Positions 26,237 to 36,000 of a DNA stretch of 64,000 bases are shown here, piece after piece. The notes beneath the pieces are model-generated. The model searched no databases. It was not told where the DNA came from and saw nothing but the letters and a program-made list of their open reading frames with translations. The position numbers and the translations under genes are program-made. Numbering within the stretch: position 1 is the first letter of the stretch; every line of letters begins with the position of its first letter. Source of the DNA: an uncultured Bacteroidia bacterium (GTDB lineage: Bacteria; Bacteroidota; Bacteroidia; Bacteroidales; UBA932); contig CACZMF010000015.1 in assembly GCA_902782225.1 (NCBI GenBank), positions 86,867 through 150,866 on the forward strand. Reading direction: 5' to 3'.

Positions 26237-27027
26237 TAATCCTGATCACCGGCATCACCTCCGGCTTCGGCCGCGCAATGGCAGAGCGCCTGCACGCCGA
26301 CGGCCACACCGTCTACGGCACCCACCGCAACGCCACTGAATTCATCCCCGGGGTCCGCTACATAAAGGCGGACGCCCAGAACGAGCAGGACTGCGAGGCG
26401 GCAGTGAAGCAGGTGCTGGATGCGGAAGGACGCATCGACGTGTTCATCAACAACGCCGGCATGGGCATAGGCGGCCCGCTGGAATTCACCTCCCTGGAAG
26501 ACGCACAGCGCCAGATGGACGTGAACTGGATGGGCATGGTGCGCTTCCTGCACTGGGTGGTGCCCGCGATGCGTGGGCAGGGCGGAGGTAAAATCATCTG
26601 CTTCAGCTCGATAGGCGGCCTGATGGGACTCCCCTTCCAGGGCCTGTATTCCGCCAGCAAGTTCGCCATCGAGGGCTATTGCGAGGCCCTGCGTCTGGAG
26701 ACGAAAGCCTTCGGCATCAAGGTGGTCGTGATAGAGCCGGGCGACTTTGCCACCAACTTCACCGCAAAGCGCAAGAGCGTCTCCGACCCCAGGGCATACG
26801 AGGTCTACAAGACCTACGCCAAGTCCCTTGCCAGCATCGAGCACGACGAGACCTCCGGGCTCAAGCCCGAGTTCCTCGCCTCCAAGATCAGCCGGATAGT
26901 GAAGGCCCGCAACCCCCGTTACAACTACATCATTTCCACGCTGGAGCAGCGCCTGAGCGTGATTCTCAAGGCCATCCTGCCCCCCAGCTGGTTCGCCGCA
27001 ATTCTGGGAAGCTACTACAAACTATAG
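26233..27027 (+). CDS. short-chain dehydrogenase/reductase, candidate 3-ketosphinganine reductase
   Basis: 264 residues. The Rossmann motif is TGITSGFG, NNAG is present (FINNAGMGIGG), the catalytic serine is in CFSSIGG and the Tyr-x-x-x-Lys is YSASK (about Tyr139, Lys143). Translational overlap with serine palmitoyltransferase suggests reduction of its product to sphinganine, as done by an SDR in Bacteroides; no motif proves the substrate. A C-terminal hydrophobic stretch (LSVILKAILPPSWFAAILGS) could attach it to the membrane, as in known ketosphinganine reductases. Its stop shares one base with the next start. Confidence 0.8.
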   Translation: MIILITGITSGFGRAMAERLHADGHTVYGTHRNATEFIPGVRYIKADAQNEQDCEAAVKQVLDAEGRIDVFINNAGMGIGGPLEFTSLEDAQRQMDVNWMGMVRFLHWVVPAMRGQGGGKIICFSSIGGLMGLPFQGLYSASKFAIEGYCEALRLETKAFGIKVVVIEPGDFATNFTAKRKSVSDPRAYEVYKTYAKSLASIEHDETSGLKPEFLASKISRIVKARNPRYNYIISTLEQRLSVILKAILPPSWFAAILGSYYKL

Positions 27028-28901
27028 TGAAAACCACATTTTCAATACACTACCAAACGCAGTGGGGCGAGAGCCTCTGCGTGGTGCTGCAGGATAAGAA
27101 ACACCCTATGGAATGGCACGACGGCGCCGTCTGGACCGCCACCATCAACGTGTCTGCAGCCGCACTCAAAGACTACTACTACATAGTGATGCGCGACGGC
27201 GTGATCGCCCGCAGCGAATGGGAGCACCACAGCGCCGCAGCCGCGCCCGTGATCGAAGACCACTGGCACGACTGCCCGTTCGAAGGCTGCCCGTTCGTGC
27301 GCAGGCACACGGCCGGAATCTTCGACCGCCCGGGCTTCCGGGGAGCAGGCACCGCCGTGCCCGTGTTCTCGCTTCGCGGCGAGGGCGACTTCGGCATCGG
27401 CGACTTCCGCGACCTGCGCCCGCTCGTGGACTGGGCCGCGGCCACAGGCCAGTGCATCATCCAGCTGCTGCCCGTGGGTGACACTACCCGCCGCGGCGAG
27501 TGGAAAGACTCCTATCCCTACAGCCCCATATCCTCATTCGCCCTCCATCCCCTCTACCTGCGCCTGCAGGAGATCGGAGTGAAGGAAGACGCCGCTTTCC
27601 GCCGCGTGCAGAAGGAACTGAACGCGCTGCCGGAGCTGGACTATCCGAGGGTGTTCAAGGAGAAGATGTCCCGCGTGCGCAAGGCGTGGCAGGACCACGG
27701 CGCAAAGGACTGCGGGAGCGCTGCATTCCGCCGCTTCTGCAAGGCCAACGCCTACTGGCTCGACGAGTACGCCGGGTTCTGCGCCAGGCGCGACTCCAAC
27801 GAGCCCGACTACTGGCGCTGGATCCAGTGGCACCTGGACCGCCAGTTCGCGGAAGAGGCCGCCTACGCCCGCAGCAAGGGCGTGCACTTCAAGGGAGACC
27901 TCCCCATCGGGGTGAGTGCCGACAGTGCCGACGCATATTTCCACCCGCAGCTCTTCAACCTCGACTCGAGCGCCGGCGCCCCGCCGGATTTCTTCAGCGC
28001 CGAGGGCCAGAACTGGGGTTTCCCCACCTACAACTGGGACGAAATGGCCAGGGACGGCTACGCCTGGTGGAAATCGCGCCTGCGCAAGATGAGCGAGTAC
28101 TTCGACGCCTTCCGCATCGACCACATCCTGGGATTCTTCCGCATCTGGGAGATACCCAAGGAATACAGCAGCGGCTCCATGGGCCACTTCAACCCCGCCA
28201 TCCCCTACCGCCGCGAGGAAATCGAGGCCATGGGACTCCCCCTCGAGGGCCTGTTCCTGCCAGATCCCCGCAACGAAGGGTGCGTGCAGCCGCGCATCCT
28301 CCCCGAATCCGCCGGCCTGCCCCAGTGGCAGCAGGAGAGCTTCGGGGCCATCTACAACGACTTTTTCTACCACCGCAACGATGAATTGTGGCGCCGCAAC
28401 GCCGAGCGCAAGCTCCCCGAACTGCTGGATGCCACCGGCATGCTCGCCTGCGGTGAAGACCTCGGGATGGTGCCCGACTGCGTGCCCGGAGTGATGGAGC
28501 ACGAGAGCATCCTGTCCCTGGAAATGACCAGCATGGACAAGGGACGCCCCTGGCCGGCTCTTGCCGTGTGCGCCACCAGTTCCCACGACATGGCCACGCT
28601 GCGCATGCAGTTCGCCGAGGAGAACGGCCGCGACATGGAGCCCTGGGAGGTGCGCCGCGTGCTGTGGGACCATCTGTCCAGCCAGCCCATGCTCGCCATT
28701 TTCCCGCTGCAGGACTGGGTGGCCCTCGACGGCCGCCTGCGCCGCCCCGACTATGAGAATGAACGTATCAACCAGCCGGCCGACCCCGCCCACCACTGGC
28801 GCTTCCGCATGCACCTGACCATGGAGCAGCTCCGCGACGCCACCGGCCTCCGCACCGAGGTCACCGGCCTGCTTAAAGATTCAAACAGATACAACATATG
28901 A
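27027..28901 (+). CDS. malQ: 4-alpha-glucanotransferase (GH77) with N-terminal starch-binding domain
   Basis: 624 residues. The GTG at 27027 overlaps the SDR stop (TAGTG); open frame before it is antisense-like sequence inside the SDR gene. Residues 1-100 form a CBM20-like domain (TTFSIHYQTQWGESLCVV). GH77 follows, with nucleophile Asp in FRIDHILGFFR (about 365), acid/base Glu in CGEDLGMVP (about 477) and the third Asp in TSSHDMATLR (about 521). It moves glucan segments between maltodextrins. Many Bacteroidota homologs are near 890 residues with two CBM20 domains; this one appears to have one. Confidence 0.88.
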   Translation: MKTTFSIHYQTQWGESLCVVLQDKKHPMEWHDGAVWTATINVSAAALKDYYYIVMRDGVIARSEWEHHSAAAAPVIEDHWHDCPFEGCPFVRRHTAGIFDRPGFRGAGTAVPVFSLRGEGDFGIGDFRDLRPLVDWAAATGQCIIQLLPVGDTTRRGEWKDSYPYSPISSFALHPLYLRLQEIGVKEDAAFRRVQKELNALPELDYPRVFKEKMSRVRKAWQDHGAKDCGSAAFRRFCKANAYWLDEYAGFCARRDSNEPDYWRWIQWHLDRQFAEEAAYARSKGVHFKGDLPIGVSADSADAYFHPQLFNLDSSAGAPPDFFSAEGQNWGFPTYNWDEMARDGYAWWKSRLRKMSEYFDAFRIDHILGFFRIWEIPKEYSSGSMGHFNPAIPYRREEIEAMGLPLEGLFLPDPRNEGCVQPRILPESAGLPQWQQESFGAIYNDFFYHRNDELWRRNAERKLPELLDATGMLACGEDLGMVPDCVPGVMEHESILSLEMTSMDKGRPWPALAVCATSSHDMATLRMQFAEENGRDMEPWEVRRVLWDHLSSQPMLAIFPLQDWVALDGRLRRPDYENERINQPADPAHHWRFRMHLTMEQLRDATGLRTEVTGLLKDSNRYNI

Positions 28902-30436
28902 CACAGGATGAACTTTTCAAAGTGCTTGTAGCACACTGCAAAGAGTACGGTTTTATTTTCCCTTCAAGCGAGATCTACGACGGCCTGGCCGCTGTCTATG
29001 ACTATGGCCAGATGGGCGTCGAGCTGAAAAACAACATAAAGCAGTATTGGTGGAACGCAATGACCCGCCTCAACGAGAACATCGTGGGCATTGATTCCTG
29101 CATCTTCATGCACCCCCGCATCTGGGAGGCCTCCGGCCACGTGGGCGCCTTCAACGACCCGCTGATCGACAACAAGGACTCCAAGAAAAGGTACCGCGCC
29201 GACGTGCTGATCGAGGATTTCCTCGGGAAGATAGAGGAAAAGATCAACAAGGAAGTCGAAAAGGGCCGCAAGCGCTTCGGCGAGGCCTTCGACGAGGCAC
29301 AGTTCCGCGCCACCAACCCCAACGTGCTGCGCGAGCAGGCCAAATACGACGAGGTCCACGGCCGCTACAAGAAGGCGGAAGACGCCAACGACCTTGCCGA
29401 GTACCGCCAGATCATCATAGACAACAATATTGTCTGCCCCATCAGCGGCACCTGCAACTGGACCGACGTGCGCCAGTTCAACCTGATGTTCCAGACCTCG
29501 ATGGGCTCCACGGCTGAAGGCGCCAGCACCATCTACCTGCGTCCCGAGACCGCCCAGGGCATCTTCGTGAACTACCTCAACGTCCAGAAGACCGGCCGCA
29601 TGAAGATACCTTTCGGCATCGCCCAGATCGGCAAGGCCTTCCGCAACGAGATAGTGGCCCGTCAGTTCATCTTCCGCATGAGGGAGTTCGAGCAGATGGA
29701 GATGCAGTTCTTCATCAAGCCCGGCACCGAGCTTGAGTGGTTCAAGAAGTGGAAGGAGCAGCGCATGAAGTGGCACGTCAACATCGGCATGGGAGCGGAG
29801 AACTACCGCTTCCACGACCACGAAAAGCTGGCACACTACGCCAACGCCGCCACCGACATCGAGTTCCAGTTCCCCTTCGGATTCAAGGAGCTGGAAGGCA
29901 TCCACAGCCGCACCAACTGGGACCTCGGAAGGCACCAGCAGTACTCCGGCCGCAAGATCGAGTACTTCGACCCGGAGGAAGGCGCCGCCTACACTCCCTA
30001 CGTGGTGGAAACCTCGATCGGCGTGGACCGTATGGTGCTCGCAGTGCTCAGCCACTCCTACAAGGAGGAGAAGCTGGACAACGGCGAGACCCGCGTGGTG
30101 CTGAGCATCCCCGCTCCCCTCGCGCCCGTCAAGGCCGCGGTGCTGCCTCTCGTCAAGAAGGACGGCCTGCCCGAACTCGCGCAGAAGGTGATGGACCAAC
30201 TGAAGTTCGACTTCAACTGCCAGTATGAGGAGAAGGACTCCATCGGCAAGCGCTACCGCCGCCAGGACGCCATCGGCACGCCGTACTGCATCACCGTGGA
30301 CCATCAGTCCCTCGAGGACGGCTGCGTGACCGTGCGCGAGCGCGATACCATGAGCCAGGAGCGCGTCCCCATCACGGAGCTCCGCGCCCTCATCGACAAG
30401 CGCGTCAACCTCAACAACCTCCTCCGCAACCTGTAG
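28898..30436 (+). CDS. glyQS: glycyl-tRNA synthetase (alpha2 type)
   Basis: 512 residues, the eukaryote-like single-chain class II enzyme. Class II motifs are visible: RPETAQGIFVNY, the motif 2 region FRNEIVARQFIFRMREFEQMEMQ, and GVDRMVLAVL for motif 3. The C-terminal anticodon-binding domain begins near APLAPVKAAVLPLV. It charges tRNA-Gly with glycine. The start overlaps the glucanotransferase stop by ATGA, so four unrelated-function genes form one transcript; a tRNA-Gly gene lies 6 kb away. An Ile-rich Bacteroidota insertion separates the first motifs. Confidence 0.95.
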   Translation: MTQDELFKVLVAHCKEYGFIFPSSEIYDGLAAVYDYGQMGVELKNNIKQYWWNAMTRLNENIVGIDSCIFMHPRIWEASGHVGAFNDPLIDNKDSKKRYRADVLIEDFLGKIEEKINKEVEKGRKRFGEAFDEAQFRATNPNVLREQAKYDEVHGRYKKAEDANDLAEYRQIIIDNNIVCPISGTCNWTDVRQFNLMFQTSMGSTAEGASTIYLRPETAQGIFVNYLNVQKTGRMKIPFGIAQIGKAFRNEIVARQFIFRMREFEQMEMQFFIKPGTELEWFKKWKEQRMKWHVNIGMGAENYRFHDHEKLAHYANAATDIEFQFPFGFKELEGIHSRTNWDLGRHQQYSGRKIEYFDPEEGAAYTPYVVETSIGVDRMVLAVLSHSYKEEKLDNGETRVVLSIPAPLAPVKAAVLPLVKKDGLPELAQKVMDQLKFDFNCQYEEKDSIGKRYRRQDAIGTPYCITVDHQSLEDGCVTVRERDTMSQERVPITELRALIDKRVNLNNLLRNL

Positions 30437-30556
30437 CGGCTACGGCGTGAGCTTTAGAGGCTCCTTCGGGCTCTACTGGTGCTGCCACAGACGCCCGTCA
30501 CTGCGCCCCACACCGCCAGCGTGAGACATAACCAGCTGAACTACAGCAACATGCAT

Positions 30557-30628
30557 AAACCCGATTGCACCAAACCGCGCAATCGGGTTTTAACAACGTG
30601 CTGCTAATCAGCGCGTTACTACTCACGC
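30557..30628 (+). repeat. left copy of a 72-bp inverted two-hairpin repeat (REP-like)
   Basis: Hairpin A: AAACCCGATTGC and GCAATCGGGTTT around a ten-base loop. Hairpin B: AACGTGCTG and CAGCGCGTT around CTAAT, with one G-U pair. The reverse complement of 32763-32834 matches it at 66 of 72 positions. The repeat covers the last ten bases of the transposase gene. Hairpin A followed by TTTT may also end the glyQS transcript. Confidence 0.75.
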
Positions 30629-31542
30629 CCAATCCGTATCCTCAGGTACTTCGCCAATTGCTCCCCAGGGACGGCCATGTTTTTCAGCACCTCAAAGAAC
30701 AACTCTTCCCGTTGCGGTTCGCTCAGCTGAAATATCTGGTGAATATCCTTCAGGTTCAGCCGCTGCTTCAGGTACTGGCTGATGCGGGAGTAGTAAACAT
30801 CTGATTTTCCGGTGAATATCTCATTAAGATCATGCTCCGATCCAGTGCTGCAGTGCATGGCGTGGAGCATGTTTTCGTAAGATCCGAAGAGTGAAATAGC
30901 GTAACTGTAGTCTATGACGTTATACAGTGAGATGATATAATCCGTCATCTGGGCCCGTTCCTTTGTGTCCAGCTTGCTATAAATCCGCTTCAAAAAACCG
31001 TAGTTCAGATGACGGTTGTTGTCGTGCTCAATTTTAACCTGCTTCAGGGCCTTTCTCATCTCCCAGGAAGCGTCACGAAGCACCAGAGGCTCAGAAAAAG
31101 GATGGTCCGATTCGGCATAAGCCAGGAAATTCCACCTGTATTGTTCAGCCCTTTCGCATATCCGGCGTTCCACGGGGTTGTTGCCCAGATAAATGATATT
31201 GGTTCTTGCCGCTTTGTCCCCTATTTTTGGGACACTTCCGAAACGATGCCTGAACAACGGCGTTGTCCTGTTGCATTCTATATTATTCAAAAACGCAAAG
31301 CGGCAGGTAACTGCCTGGATGAATGACGACAGATCCTTTCTTCTTCCGGCGACCGAACTGTTGTGAATATGGTCCGGCATAAGGGTAAGCGCCACCGCTT
31401 TGATGTCGAACTTTTTGATGATTGTGCAGAACAGCGTGAAGTATACCAGGCAGTCGAATACGTTGTAAAACAACACGAAACCGAGGACGGTTCTTTGATA
31501 ACAATGGTTTAAAATCCCACGAATGACTTTACGGCTTTTCAT
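30619..31542 (-). CDS. RAYT-type transposase (Y1/REP-associated family), possibly inactive
   Basis: 307 residues. LMPDHIH (His58, His60) is the HUH metal motif of Y1 transposases, and IIYLGNNPVERRICERAEQY followed by RW is the family's conserved helix; PLFRHRF matches the block after the catalytic helix. The region where the nucleophilic tyrosine normally lies reads FIQAVTCRFAFLNN, with no Tyr, so strand transfer may be lost; the alignment is by eye. C-terminal residues 175-307 form an extra alpha-helical domain. Base composition is more AT-rich than neighbours, as expected for a mobile gene. Members of this family act on REP palindromes, and such repeats flank this gene. Confidence 0.75.
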   Translation of the reverse strand: MKSRKVIRGILNHCYQRTVLGFVLFYNVFDCLVYFTLFCTIIKKFDIKAVALTLMPDHIHNSSVAGRRKDLSSFIQAVTCRFAFLNNIECNRTTPLFRHRFGSVPKIGDKAARTNIIYLGNNPVERRICERAEQYRWNFLAYAESDHPFSEPLVLRDASWEMRKALKQVKIEHDNNRHLNYGFLKRIYSKLDTKERAQMTDYIISLYNVIDYSYAISLFGSYENMLHAMHCSTGSEHDLNEIFTGKSDVYYSRISQYLKQRLNLKDIHQIFQLSEPQREELFFEVLKNMAVPGEQLAKYLRIRIGRE

Positions 31543-31618
31543 AGTGCGAAAGTTTAAGTGAACAATAGTAGTGATTAAATTCGAAATAACAATAAAAATG
31601 CTAACTTAGTGGGTAATT

Positions 31619-32749
31619 ATGGATACAAAAAAGAATAAAGAGGCCGGCGGACGCCTCGCCAGTCTGGATGCCCTGAGGGGCTTCGACATGTTGTTCATCA
31701 TCGGCTTCGCCACGCTTCTGGGGTGGATTTGCAAGCTGTTCCCAGGGGGCGAGAACTGCTGGCTCAGCATACAGATGGGCCACGTGGCCTGGGACGGCCT
31801 GAGGCACCACGACACCATATTCCCGCTGTTCCTGTTCATCGCCGGCATATCCTTTCCCTTCTCCTACGCCAAGATGCAGGAAAAGGGCAAGACGCGCTGG
31901 CAGATATACTGGAAAATCATACGCCGCGGGCTCATCCTGTTCTTCTTCGGCCTGCTGTGCAACGGCCTGCTGAAGTTCCATTGGAGCGACATGCGCATCT
32001 GGAGCGTGCTGGCGCGCATCGGCTTGGCGTGGATGTTCGCAGCGCTGCTGTTCATCAACTTCAAGCCCTCCGTGCGTGCGGTGATCGCCGTCGTGATACT
32101 TGTCGGCTACTGGCTGCTGCTGCGGTTCGTGCCGGCTCCGGACGCGCCCGCGGGTGCCGGTCCCTTCTCCTTCGAAGGCAACCTGGTGGGTTACGTGGAC
32201 CGCTGCCTCTTCCCGGGGCACCTGTATAAGGGTGACGGCGGCGTCTTCGATCCCGAAGGCACCCTGAGCACGCTCCCCGCAATCGTCACTGCGATGCTGG
32301 GTATGTTCACCGGAGAGTGGGTGCGAAGGAAAAGCGTGAGCGAGAACAAGAAGGTGCTGTGGATGGTCACGGCGGCCGCCGTGCTGCTGGTCGTCGGCCT
32401 CGTGTGGTCGCGCTGGTTCCCGCTGAACAAGAAGCTGTGGAGCAGCACTTTCGTACTTGTGGTGGCGGCGTATTCGCTGGCGTTATTCGCTCTGTTCTAC
32501 TGGATTATTGACGTCAAGGGCTGGAAGAAATGGAGCTTTCCCCTGGCCGTGATAGGCATGAACTCCATCACCATCTACATGGCCCCGAGGATCATTGACT
32601 TCAAGTACGCCACCAACTTCTTCATCGGCGGCCTGTGCTCGTTCATGGGTCCTGTCTGGGCTAAGATCGTGTGGTATATCGGCTTCCTCGCGCTTGAGTG
32701 GCTGTTCCTTTATTTCCTCTACAAAAAGAAGATTTTCCTGCGGGTGTAG
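31619..32749 (+). CDS. DUF5009 / HGSNAT-like membrane acyltransferase
   Basis: 376 residues with about ten transmembrane helices. RLASLDALRGFDMLFIIGF at the N-terminus and the DTIFPLFLFIAGISFPFSY helix identify the DUF5009 / heparan-alpha-glucosaminide N-acetyltransferase-like family (NagX relatives). MNSITIYMA near residue 316 is the second conserved block. Such proteins are thought to move acetyl groups across the membrane to amino sugars; the acceptor is unknown. The gene lies within the inverted repeat pair, back to back with the transposase, so it may have moved with the element. Confidence 0.75.
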   Translation: MDTKKNKEAGGRLASLDALRGFDMLFIIGFATLLGWICKLFPGGENCWLSIQMGHVAWDGLRHHDTIFPLFLFIAGISFPFSYAKMQEKGKTRWQIYWKIIRRGLILFFFGLLCNGLLKFHWSDMRIWSVLARIGLAWMFAALLFINFKPSVRAVIAVVILVGYWLLLRFVPAPDAPAGAGPFSFEGNLVGYVDRCLFPGHLYKGDGGVFDPEGTLSTLPAIVTAMLGMFTGEWVRRKSVSENKKVLWMVTAAAVLLVVGLVWSRWFPLNKKLWSSTFVLVVAAYSLALFALFYWIIDVKGWKKWSFPLAVIGMNSITIYMAPRIIDFKYATNFFIGGLCSFMGPVWAKIVWYIGFLALEWLFLYFLYKKKIFLRV

Positions 32750-32762
32750 GCTGCCGGCGGCA

Positions 32763-32834
32763 GCGTGAGCGGTAACGTGCTGATTAGCAGCACGTTGTTA
32801 AAACACGATTGCTCTGTTTGGTGCAATCGGGTTT
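32763..32834 (-). repeat. right copy of the 72-bp inverted two-hairpin repeat
   Basis: Lies 13 bases after the acyltransferase stop in opposite orientation to the left copy. Hairpin B is perfect here (AACGTGCTG, ATTAG, CAGCACGTT). Hairpin A has one mismatch. The six differences from the left copy sit mostly in loops and at the edge. Confidence 0.75.
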
Positions 32835-32970
32835 GCGGATGTTATTGAGATTCGAGGAGTTATGGCTCACGGAGGAGGGATTTGAGATGAAAGCGGGCGG
32901 GCGTATATATAAAATATGCGCGTGCAGGACTATTTTTTGGCTTTTTTATAGTTTGTTCCAATAAAAATGC
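32835..32970. other. non-coding leader region before secDF
   Basis: AT-rich upstream sequence with no supported gene. It contains a GTATATATAAAATATGC stretch and leads into the secDF promoter box. Confidence 0.5.
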
Positions 32971-32978
32971 TAACTTTG
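32971..32978 (+). promoter_or_regulatory. -7 box of secDF
   Basis: TAACTTTG, 39 bases before the secDF ATG; a TTTG lies 15 bases upstream, closer than the usual 19-21. Confidence 0.5.
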
Positions 32979-33017
32979 CAAACTATTTTTGGACTTTAAT
33001 TATTATTAACCATAGTT

Positions 33018-36000
33018 ATGCAAAGCAAAGGAGCAATCAGACTTGTAGCAATACTGCTCGCAATTGCCTGCCTCTGGCAGCTTTCCTTCACCGCTGTGAC
33101 CAGCTTCCAGGAGAAGAAAGCACAAAAGGCCGCCGCCGCAAAGGCCGAGGCGTTCAGCCAGACTCCCGCATTCGCGAAGATTGCTGCAGAGGATCAAGCT
33201 TATTTCCTTGATTCACTCAAGAAGAACGAAGAAAAGAGGTTCACAGACTCTGTTTCTTCCCAGAAAGTTTATTTTGGCAACACATTCAAAGAAGTAAAGG
33301 CCAAGGAGATCAACCTCGGTCTGGACCTCAAGGGTGGTATGAACGTCATGCTGCAGGTGCAGCTCGAGGACCTCGTGCGCGCCCTGTCCGGCAACAACGT
33401 GAGCCCCGAGTTCCAGAAGGCTATCGCCCTTGCCAAGGAGCGTTCCGTCGGTTCGCCCTCCGACTTCATAACCCTTTTCGCAGAGGCCTGGAAGGAGACT
33501 TCCGGCGGCCAGAGGCTTTCCCAGGTGTTCGGCACCTATGAAATGCGCGACCGCATCAAGCCCGAGTCCACCGACGAACAGGTGGTCTCCGTGATCAAGG
33601 AAGAAGCCGAGAGCGCAATCGCCAACTCATTCAACGTGCTCCGCAACCGTATCGACCGTTTCGGCGTGACCCAGCCTTCCATCCAGAAGATCGGCAACAC
33701 CGGCCGCATCCTCGTGGAACTCCCTGGCGTGAAGGAGCCTGAGCGTGTGCGTAAGCTCCTCCAGGGCACCGCATCCCTTGAGTTCTGGACCACGTTCGAC
33801 GCCTCCGAAATCACTCCCTACCTCCAGGAGGCCAACGCCCTTCTGGCAGAGTATGCTGCAAGTGAAGAGGCTGTCGAGCCCGAGGCAAAGCCCGCTGAGG
33901 GTGAGGACCTCGTGGCCGAGGAAATCAAGGCCCAGGCCGAAGACGAGGCCAATCTGGACGCCTACAAGAAGGCCAATCCCCTCTTCGCAGTGCTCCAGCC
34001 CTCCGGCTACCGCGGCAATGCCTGCATCGGTTTCGCAGCCGCTGCCGACACCGCAGCCGTGGGCAAGTACCTCCGCATGCCCGAGGTTGCAGCCCTCTTC
34101 CCCGCCGAATTCCGCCCCATGTGGAGCGTGAAGCCCTCCGAGATGATGGAGTCCGACAACATCTTCGAACTCATCGCCATCAAGTCCTCCAGCCGTGACG
34201 GCAAGGCCCCTCTCGACGGTGGCGTGGTCACCGACGCCCGCGTGACCACCAACGACCGCCGCGGCGGCAGCCCTTCCGTGTCCATGACCATGAACGCTGA
34301 AGGCGCCAACATCTGGGCCCGCCTGACCAAGGACAACATCGGCAAGCAGATCGCCATCGTGCTCGACGGCACCGTGTATTCCTACCCTACCGTGAACGGT
34401 GAAATCACCGGCGGTTCTTCCGAAATCAGCGGCAACTTCTCCATGGAGGAAGCGACCGACCTTACCAACGTCCTCAAGTCCGGTAAACTCCCCGCCCCCG
34501 CATCCATCGTGCAGGAGCAGGTCGTGGGTCCTTCCCTCGGTGCAGAGTCCATCCGTTCCGGTCTCATTTCCTTCATCATCGCGTTCATCCTGGTGCTCAT
34601 CTACATGATCATCTTCTACAAGGGAGCTGGTCTCGTGGCTGACATAGCACTGCTCACCAACGTGCTTCTCCTCTTCGGTACCCTCGCATCCTTCGGCGCC
34701 GTGCTCACCCTCCCGGGTATCGCCGGTCTCGTGTTGACGCTGGGTATGGCAGTGGACGCCAACGTTATTATATATGAGCGTATCAAGGAAGAGCTCAAGG
34801 CCGGCAAGGGTCTCGGCAAGGCCGTCCACGACGGTTACGCCAACGCCTACTCCGCCATCATCGACGGACAGGTGACCACCCTCCTCACGGGTCTCGTGCT
34901 GTTCTTCTTCGGTTCCGGCCCCATCAAGGGCTTCGCCACCACCCTCATCATCGGTATCATCACCTCAGTGCTCACCAGCATCTTCATCACCCGCCTCATC
35001 ATCGACGACCGCGTGAACAAGGGCAAGAACGTGAGCTTCGAGTGGAACTGGTCCCGTAACTTCCTGAAGAACACCCACATCGACTTCATCAAGGGCCGCA
35101 AGTACTCCTACATCATCTCCGGCGCCCTGATCCTCATCGCAATCGGTTCCATCGCATTCAAGGGCTTCACCTACGGTGTCGACTTCACCGGCGGCCGCAC
35201 CTATGTGGTCCGCTTCGACCAGCCCGTGACCGCCGAGGCCGTGCGTGCTGCAGTCAACACCACCTTCAACGCGGCAGACCCCGAGTCCTCCGTGGAAGTC
35301 AAGCAGTTCGGTGGTGACTCCCAGATGAAGATCACGACCTCCTACAAGGTCAAGGACGAGTCCTCTTCCGTGGACACCGAAATCGAAGGCATGCTGTTCG
35401 AATCCCTGAAGGGCTTCTTCAAGGAAGACATCCAGCTCAGCGATTTCACCTCCACCCTGGAGAACCCCAACGGTATCATTTCTTCCGACAAGGTCGGCGC
35501 CTCCATTGCAAGCGACATCAAGCGTTCCGCAATCATCTCCGTGCTCCTCGCCCTCCTCATCATCTTCGCCTACATCGCATGGCGATTCAAGGGCTGGAAC
35601 TGGGGTCTCGGCGGCGTGGTGTCCCTGGCGCACACTGCCATCATCCTGATCGGCTTCTTCTCGCTCTTCAGCGGTATCCTGCCGTTCAACCTGGATGTGG
35701 ACCAGACCTTCATCGCGGCCATCCTGACCATCATCGGATACGCTATCAACGATAACGTGGTTATCTTCGACCGTATCCGTGAGAATCTCGGCCTGCACCC
35801 TAACGACGACTTCAAGGATATGGTCAACAAGTCTCTCAACCAGACCCTGACCCGTACGGTCAACACCTCCGTATCCACCTTGCTGCCTATGCTCGCCATC
35901 GCCTTCTTCGGCGGCGAAAGCATCCGTGGTCTCTCCGTCGCCCTGTGCCTCGGTATCCTCGTCGGTACCTACGCTTCCATCATGATCGGTACCCCTATCA

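Noticed and set aside
26679-27026. 116-codon N-terminal extension of the glucanotransferase
   Set aside because: It lies wholly inside the SDR gene, its translation is low-complexity and Arg-rich, and the GTG at the SDR stop starts a good CBM20 domain.
30557-30592. Plain terminator of glyQS
   Set aside because: The hairpin with TTTT could stop transcription, but it is one half of a 72-bp unit repeated in inverse at 32763, so it is better described as part of that repeat.
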